From NCBI GenBank assembly GCA_959601495.1, contig CAUGPT010000055.1:1-10271 (forward strand): DNA of 10,271 nt. Direction: 5' to 3'. Origin of the DNA: Avispirillum sp959601495. Lineage in GTDB: Bacteria > Bacillota > Clostridia > Oscillospirales > CAG-272. The translations under genes and the position numbers were made by a program. Of this stretch, positions 5,963-10,271 are shown in pieces; position 1 is the stretch's first letter; the number at the start of each line of letters is the position of its first letter. Below the pieces are notes generated by a model. That model saw nothing but the letters and a program-made list of their open reading frames with translations. It ran no database searches and was not told the DNA's origin.

Positions 5963-6663
5963 CGGCCATATACAAGCGCGAAATGCGCGGCTATTTCACA
6001 ACGCCCATAGCGTATATACTTGCGGCGGTATTTTCCGCGGCGTCGGCGCTTTTGTTCTGCGTATGCACGCTTCAGTCGCAGACATCGGATTCGTCGCTGT
6101 ATTTTCAGCTGCTGATGTACGTTTATATTATCATAACCGCGCTGCTCACCATGAAATCCTTTTCGGAGGAAAAGCGGTCCCGCACGGAGCAGCTGCTGCT
6201 CACGTCGCCCGTAAGCCTTACGGGTATGGTGCTGGCAAAGTTTTTTGCGGCGCTGACGCTTTTCGCGTCCACCCTTGTGCTGACAATACCGTATTTCTGC
6301 GTGCTTGCGGCGTACAGCGACCCAAACTGGGCGAAGATCATCGGCTGCACCGTGGGCATACTTCTCATCGGCAGCTGTTTTATAGCCGTGGGACTGTTCA
6401 TGTCATCCCTTACGGAAAACCAGTTCGTCGCCGCCATCAGCACCATTGCCGTGCTGTGCGGGCTTGTCATGACGTCCATACTCAACAACGTCATAAACTT
6501 CTATCCCGTGAGAGTTATACTCAGCTGGATATCAATCTATGCAAGATTCGCAAACTTTACCTACGGCATTTTCGATATCCCCGCGGCGGTCTACTATGTA
6601 AGCGTTTGCGCCGTGTTCATTTTCCTTACAGTGCGCGTTTACGAAAAACGCAGATATGCATAA
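5959..6663 (+). CDS. ABC-2 family permease (GldF-like)
   Basis: This 234-residue integral membrane protein has about six hydrophobic segments (near residues 17-38, 49-66, 90-119, 126-150, 156-175 and 206-227). The cytoplasmic motif SFSEEKRSRTEQLLLTSPVS (67-86) is a hallmark of GldF/NosY-like ABC-2 permeases and is the expected coupling region for the ATPase. It would form the membrane channel, probably as a homodimer, since only one permease gene is present. The start overlaps the ATPase stop and has AGGAGG 9 bases upstream. The stop is 14 bases before the next gene. Confidence 0.93.
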   Translation: MTAIYKREMRGYFTTPIAYILAAVFSAASALLFCVCTLQSQTSDSSLYFQLLMYVYIIITALLTMKSFSEEKRSRTEQLLLTSPVSLTGMVLAKFFAALTLFASTLVLTIPYFCVLAAYSDPNWAKIIGCTVGILLIGSCFIAVGLFMSSLTENQFVAAISTIAVLCGLVMTSILNNVINFYPVRVILSWISIYARFANFTYGIFDIPAAVYYVSVCAVFIFLTVRVYEKRRYA

Positions 6664-6677
6664 GGGGGGCGGCGAAA

Positions 6678-8156
6678 ATGAAAAACAGCGTTAACAGAAA
6701 AAAGCGCACCTACACCGCGAAATCCGGCGCGCTTATCGCCCTTGTGCTCGCATTTGCCGTCGTGATGAACGTGGCTGTGTTTGCCCTGGGGCAGCATTTC
6801 CGTTGGTATATCGATATGTCAAAGGGGCAGGTATACAGCCTCTCGAACGAGACAAAAGACATCCTTCGCGACACAAAAGAGGACGTTGACATATATTTCA
6901 CGGTGGAGGCGGACAAGATCGCCTCGGCAAGTCCGTATCTCTACTATGTGTATCAGACGGCGCTGGAGCTTGAAAAGAATTTCGACTTCGTCAGCGTTCA
7001 CTGCATCGACATTGTGAAAAATCCGGGATTTTTCAAGCCGTATTACAACTCGGCGGCACAGGACATCAAAACAACGTCTGTGCTCGTCACCTCCGGCACG
7101 GAGTTCCGCCTTTTCGCGATAGACGCTTTCTTTATAACCAACGAAAAAAACGAGATCTGGGCATATCAGGGCGAATATAAGTTTGCCTCCGCCATACTGT
7201 CGATGACGGCGGCGGAGATGCCGGTCGTATGCTTTACCACCGCCCACGGTGAGAAGACCGGAGACAGCGCAAAGGCGCTCACCTCCCTTTTTGAGGATGC
7301 GGGCTACTCCGTTGTGGACGTCGATCTCGCAAAGGACGATATTCCGGATGACACCAGAATAGTTATCGTTAACGATCCCGTATACGATTTTGCGGGCATT
7401 GAATCCGGCAGCGAGACAAACGAGATAGACAAGCTGGACGCCTTTCTCGACGGCTACGGATGCCTTATGGTATTCGCCTCCCCGAGTCATGCCTCCGAGC
7501 TTAAAAACCTGAGCGAGCTTCTGTATGAATGGGGCATAGAGTTCACGCCCGACTCCTATGTAAAGGACGGCGCGAACTCCGTTTCCGTAGATCAGAAGAG
7601 CATCGTCGCGGCATATGAGACCGAGGGGCTGGGCTCGTCGCTGTATCTTGACATATCAAAGCTCGGCTCCATGCCCAAGACCATAGTTCAGAACGCCATG
7701 CCGCTGAAGCTTCTGTGGGAGAGGGCCGACAATCTGGACGGTGTGCGCGAGGTATCCCCCGTGCTCAGTGCCCACGACGGCGCGGTCGCTGTGGGTGCAA
7801 ACGGCGAGGAGACCGACGCCTCCGGCGCCCCGCTTATGATACTCTCCCGCGAGACAAGAGTGGAAAACAACGAATATATGTATTCGTATGTTCTGGCGTG
7901 CGGCAGCGCGGATTACAACAACAGCGAATATCTCAACGCAAAATCATACGCGAACAGGGATATTCTGTACAGCGCAATGCGCATAACCGGCAGAGAGCGC
8001 GTTCTTGCCGACATTGAGCCCAAGGTGCTTGACGACACGTCCATCGACATTACAACGGCACAGGCAAACAACTGGACCGTGGCTCTCGCTACAGTCCTGC
8101 CCGTTGTTATCATAGCCTGCGGAGCAGTCGTATGGGTGAGGAGAAAGAACTCATGA
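6678..8156 (+). CDS. GldG-like ABC auxiliary protein
   Basis: This 492-residue protein has an N-terminal membrane anchor (about 17-37), a large presumably extracytoplasmic region, and a second hydrophobic segment near the C-terminus (about 467-486) ending in RRKNS. Family marks are DMSKGQVYSLSNETKDIL (46-63), GEYKFASAILSMT (165-177) and FTTAHGE (185-191), which match the GldG/ABC-transporter auxiliary domain (PF09822-type). The open frame extends upstream to 6063, but that part overlaps the permease gene out of frame. The ATG at 6678 follows a G-rich site after the permease stop and is the sensible start. Its role in known systems is to work with the ABC permease; the biochemical activity is not established. 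Confidence 0.88.
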   Translation: MKNSVNRKKRTYTAKSGALIALVLAFAVVMNVAVFALGQHFRWYIDMSKGQVYSLSNETKDILRDTKEDVDIYFTVEADKIASASPYLYYVYQTALELEKNFDFVSVHCIDIVKNPGFFKPYYNSAAQDIKTTSVLVTSGTEFRLFAIDAFFITNEKNEIWAYQGEYKFASAILSMTAAEMPVVCFTTAHGEKTGDSAKALTSLFEDAGYSVVDVDLAKDDIPDDTRIVIVNDPVYDFAGIESGSETNEIDKLDAFLDGYGCLMVFASPSHASELKNLSELLYEWGIEFTPDSYVKDGANSVSVDQKSIVAAYETEGLGSSLYLDISKLGSMPKTIVQNAMPLKLLWERADNLDGVREVSPVLSAHDGAVAVGANGEETDASGAPLMILSRETRVENNEYMYSYVLACGSADYNNSEYLNAKSYANRDILYSAMRITGRERVLADIEPKVLDDTSIDITTAQANNWTVALATVLPVVIIACGAVVWVRRKNS

Positions 8157-9682
8157 AGCGGCAGAATATTTTACTCATAGTTTTTGCCGTCCTTCTCGCG
8201 GCTGCCGCCTGCGTATATTTCTTTGTTATAAGACCCGCCGTTGCCGACACGGGAAATGCCGACACCGCAGAGCCCGCGGAAACGGAGGAGGGCGAGAACC
8301 TTAGCTCCTCCGGCTCAATATTCATGTTCACCGGCATGAGCCGCGAGGATGTGGAGTATATAAAGGTGGACAATGCCTACGGCACGTTCAAGTTCACCGC
8401 AAGCGGCACTGACGGCACCGATTTCGTTATAGACGGCTACGACAATGTGCCGTATAACAAAGACCTCTTTGCAAGCCTTCTCAACGTTGCGACGTACACG
8501 CTTTCAAAAACGAAGGTGGGCTCGTCCCTTTCCGACGCAAAGCTTGAGGAATACGGGCTCACCGAACCCCAGGCGAGCTGGACGGTTTTATCCAAGTCCG
8601 GACAGGCGTACCGTGTTTTTGTGGGCGACAGGCTGCTGACCGGCGGCGGATACTACTGCATGGTCGAGGGCAGGCGCAGCGTATACGTGCTCGGCACGGA
8701 GGTGGCGGACACGGTGCTTGTGCCTATTGAAAGCTATGTGACTCCGGTGGTATGCGCGGGCATATCAAAGGACGACTACTACACGACGGACAATTTTACG
8801 GTCTTCAAAAACGGCGAGCTTCTGCTCCGCATGAAGCTTAAGGACAAAAAGGACCAGATAAACAAAAACGCCCTTGCGGAAAATATTATGGTGTATCCCA
8901 CGGCGTATATACCGGATTCCACTTTGTACTACGATATAATATACTCCTACATGGGGCTGTATGCGGACAGCTGCTATAAGCTGGGCGCCTCCGACGCGGA
9001 TTTGGCGGCGGTGGGGCTTGATGATCCCGCTCACGTTATCACCTTTGACTATAAGGGGTATGAATTTGAGATATTCTTCAGCGCGCGCGACGGCGATGGC
9101 AACTATTATATGTACAACAATATGTACCCGAACGTTATCGGCAAGTGCGGCGGAGACACGTACGATTATCTCGAATACGATCTTATAGACTGGATAGATC
9201 CGTATCTGTTCCAGCAGTATATCACCAATCTTTCGGAGATAAGCGTGGGCTTCTCGGGAAAGACGACGAATTTCAGGCTGTACCACGGCGTGGATGAGAG
9301 CGGAAACGCAACTCTTGCCGTCAGCGCCGAAGGAGAAATGCTCCCGCAGAGCGCCGCGGACAATTTCCGCCGGTATTACAAGACGCTTCTGGCGTTCACG
9401 GCGCAGGGATACTGCAAGGATGACGAATTCTGCACCCTCAGCGAAGAGGAGCTTGCGTCTCTTGCCGCCGACACCGATGCGGCGGACCTCACCTTCAGCT
9501 ACACAACGCTTTCGGGTGAGACGACTGTTTTCAGGTTCTACAGGTATTCGACGCGCCATTCGCTTATTACGGTAAACGGCGTCGGCGAGTTCTATACCCT
9601 GACCGATCTTGTCAAGAAGATCGAAAGCGATACCGGCCGTCTGCTCGGCGGCGAGGACATCGTCGCTTACGACAAAAGCTGA
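8153..9682 (+). CDS. DUF4340 domain protein, membrane-anchored
   Basis: This protein of 509 residues starts with a single membrane anchor (about residues 5-27), then an acidic linker (about 36-50), then a long extracytoplasmic part. Two family-typical units are seen, YGLTEP (134-139) and VGLDDP (287-292), each followed by beta-rich sequence, as expected for repeated DUF4340 domains. I chose the ATG at 8153 because it overlaps the GldG-like stop as ATGA and has AGGAG about 9 bases upstream; the in-frame ATG at 8132 lies before that site. DUF4340 genes commonly follow GldG-like genes, so it is probably a subunit or partner of this ABC machine. AAAAC at residues 17-20 resembles a weak lipobox, but the hydrophobic run continues past it, so an anchor is more likely. 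Function is unknown. Confidence 0.85.
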   Translation: MKRQNILLIVFAVLLAAAACVYFFVIRPAVADTGNADTAEPAETEEGENLSSSGSIFMFTGMSREDVEYIKVDNAYGTFKFTASGTDGTDFVIDGYDNVPYNKDLFASLLNVATYTLSKTKVGSSLSDAKLEEYGLTEPQASWTVLSKSGQAYRVFVGDRLLTGGGYYCMVEGRRSVYVLGTEVADTVLVPIESYVTPVVCAGISKDDYYTTDNFTVFKNGELLLRMKLKDKKDQINKNALAENIMVYPTAYIPDSTLYYDIIYSYMGLYADSCYKLGASDADLAAVGLDDPAHVITFDYKGYEFEIFFSARDGDGNYYMYNNMYPNVIGKCGGDTYDYLEYDLIDWIDPYLFQQYITNLSEISVGFSGKTTNFRLYHGVDESGNATLAVSAEGEMLPQSAADNFRRYYKTLLAFTAQGYCKDDEFCTLSEEELASLAADTDAADLTFSYTTLSGETTVFRFYRYSTRHSLITVNGVGEFYTLTDLVKKIESDTGRLLGGEDIVAYDKS

Positions 9683-9697
9683 AAGGGAATGCTGTCA

Positions 9698-9817
9698 GCG
9701 GGGCTTCGCGCCCCGCAGGGAGAACGATTTCGCGGGGCTCCCCGCCCCGCAGGGAACGGTATTGGCGGGGCTCCGCGCCCCGACATGGGGGACGGTTTTT
9801 ATGGGGCTTCGCCCCAT
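9698..9817 (+). repeat. Tandem array of four short GC hairpins after the DUF4340 gene
   Basis: Four stem-loops follow each other with a period of about 34-37 bases: GCGGGGC/GCCCCGC at 9698-9716 and 9732-9750, CGGGGC/GCCCCG at 9766-9782, and ATGGGGC/GCCCCAT at 9801-9817. The linkers are also related (AGGGAGAACG, AGGGAACGG, GGGGACGG), so this is a degenerate tandem repeat. The array starts 15 bases after the stop codon. The matching block after the left operon has three such hairpins. The role could be mRNA 3'-end protection, as for REP-like sequences, but this is inference. Confidence 0.75.
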
Positions 9818-9823
9818 GCCCCA

Positions 9824-9855
9824 CTCGAGGACTTTTCTCCCCAAAAGTCCCCGAG
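9824..9855 (+). other. Conserved 13-bp hairpin in the 3' block
   Basis: CTCGAGGACTTTT (9824-9836) faces AAAAGTCCCCGAG (9843-9855) across a CTCCCC loop. On this strand A9828 opposes C9851; on the minus strand the same position is G.U, so the stem is unbroken there. It is identical to the hairpin at 1300-1331 on the left, and lies within a 48-base identity between the two blocks. Confidence 0.7.
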
Positions 9856-9906
9856 ACCCGAAAAAACCGAACCGGGCAAGGTATATATTATCAAATACAG
9901 ATAGCG

Positions 9907-9943
9907 AACAAGGCTGCCGTCGGCAGCCTTGTTCTTTCGTTTG
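9907..9943 (+). terminator. Probable terminator of the Gld-like ABC operon
   Basis: AACAAGGCTGCC (9907-9918) and GGCAGCCTTGTT (9922-9933) form a perfect 12-bp GC-rich stem with a 3-base loop. CTTTCGTTTG follows as a modest U-rich tail. The stem is strong and the tail weak, so termination may be partial. It is the counterpart of the left terminator at 1218-1249. Confidence 0.6.
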
Positions 9944-9945
9944 GA

Positions 9946-10271
9946 AAAGCATTTCAAACTTTTTCGTCAGCTTACCGAACTTAAGTGAAAAAGACGTGAA
10001 GGGACTACTTTTCCGTAAGTAGCCCCTTCACACATCCCCGAATCGGTCCAAAAGAGGAGAGGATGGAGCCGCCCTCCTCTCCTCTCTTGGAAATCTCTCC
10101 TCTCCACCTCGGCGGTTGGAGCGAGTGCAGGATCAAAATGACTGCTCCATTCCTGCGAGATTCGACGAATTGACTTTAGCGTAGTTTACAGACACGATTG
10201 ACGTTTTGGCTGAGGGAATTTGCAACGCCGCTCCCATAGATAGCAGAAGCAAGCTCGAAAGACGAGCTTGC
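9946..10271 (+). repeat. Repeat copy D, cut by window end
   Basis: This is the same element as copies B and C. In order it shows AAAGCATTTCAA, GTCAGCTTACCGAACTTAAG, hairpin 1 (9996-10010 with 10017-10031), hairpin 2 (10048-10066 with 10072-10090), the invariant core GAGATTCGACGAATTG (10157-10172), CAGACACGATTGA, GCTCCCATAGA, and the tail hairpin starting at 10247. The window ends inside the second arm of that hairpin, so its T-rich tail is not seen. It is closest to copy C in the first half and to copies A and B in the tail, showing that the modules assort. No protein gene is credible. Confidence 0.8.

Noticed and set aside
6063..6677. Upstream extension of the GldG-like frame inside the permease gene
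   Set aside because: It overlaps a well-supported permease in another frame, and the translation there has no family features. The ATG at 6678 fits the family N-terminus.
9698..9817. CRISPR array
   Set aside because: The period of about 34 bases is suggestive, but the linkers are themselves related and only about 14-20 bases long, units diverge, and no cas genes are present. It is a degenerate hairpin repeat.
9609..10022. 137-residue plus-strand frame spanning the end of the DUF4340 gene and the right repeat
   Set aside because: It starts inside the DUF4340 gene in another frame and runs through hairpins and the terminator; the translation is repeat-derived.
10117..10156. H-type pseudoknot in copy D (TGGAGC/GCTCCA interleaved with GCAGGA/TCCTGC)
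   Set aside because: Both helices are possible and interleaved, but the pairing partners are not kept in copies B and C, so chance cannot be excluded.
641..10271. Composite transposon bounded by inverted repeats
   Set aside because: There is no transposase or recombinase gene in the window, no visible target duplication, and a third and fourth copy (A, B) lie outside the inverted pair. A 3'-associated repeat family explains the layout better.
1..10271. tRNA, rRNA or known riboswitch
   Set aside because: I found no cloverleaf with a TTCRA-type T-loop, no rRNA signatures, and no known riboswitch consensus; the leaders of both operons are short or AT-rich without recognised folds.

Overview
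The window looks like chromosomal DNA from an uncultured or gut-type member of the Clostridia (Bacillota). This is inferred from strong AGGAGG-type ribosome binding sites, TATAAT promoters, moderately GC-rich coding sequence, tightly overlapping ATGA gene junctions, and gene families common in Oscillospiraceae-like genomes. I cannot name a genus from sequence alone.

Layout: (1) 1-1445 has no convincing protein gene. It holds three copies of a structured repeat (A, end only, 1-99; B, 139-530; C, 641-969, inverted), a GC-rich low-complexity insert with a G-quadruplex motif (about 990-1203), and a hairpin-rich block (1217-1440). (2) 1446-4769, minus strand, is a four-gene lipid operon in transcription order: PlsC-type acyltransferase, AMP-forming acyl ligase, acyl carrier protein, patatin-like phospholipase. 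(3) 4770-4993 is a divergent promoter region. (4) 4994-9682, plus strand, is a four-gene envelope operon: ABC ATPase, ABC-2 permease, GldG-like auxiliary protein, DUF4340 protein. (5) 9683-10271 holds a hairpin array, a terminator and another repeat copy (D), cut by the window end.

The left operon could form a closed acyl-recycling route: patatin releases fatty acids from lipids, the ligase activates them and loads the ACP, and the acyltransferase puts them back on a glycerolipid. The right operon encodes a Gld-type ABC machine with two single-pass or anchored extracytoplasmic partners, of unknown substrate. Both operons run outward from one intergenic region and both end in the same composite repeat, in the same orientation relative to transcription. 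The whole gene block is therefore flanked by inverted repeats.

The most interesting signal is the repeat family. Its copies differ in sequence but keep their stems paired through compensatory changes. Almost every non-Watson-Crick position is A.C when read in the direction of the operons and G.U when read on the opposite strand. That polarity suggests a folded RNA made antisense to the operon 3' ends, with a plausible promoter just upstream of copy C. This could be an undescribed multicopy structured RNA family, but it is an inference from four copies in one window.
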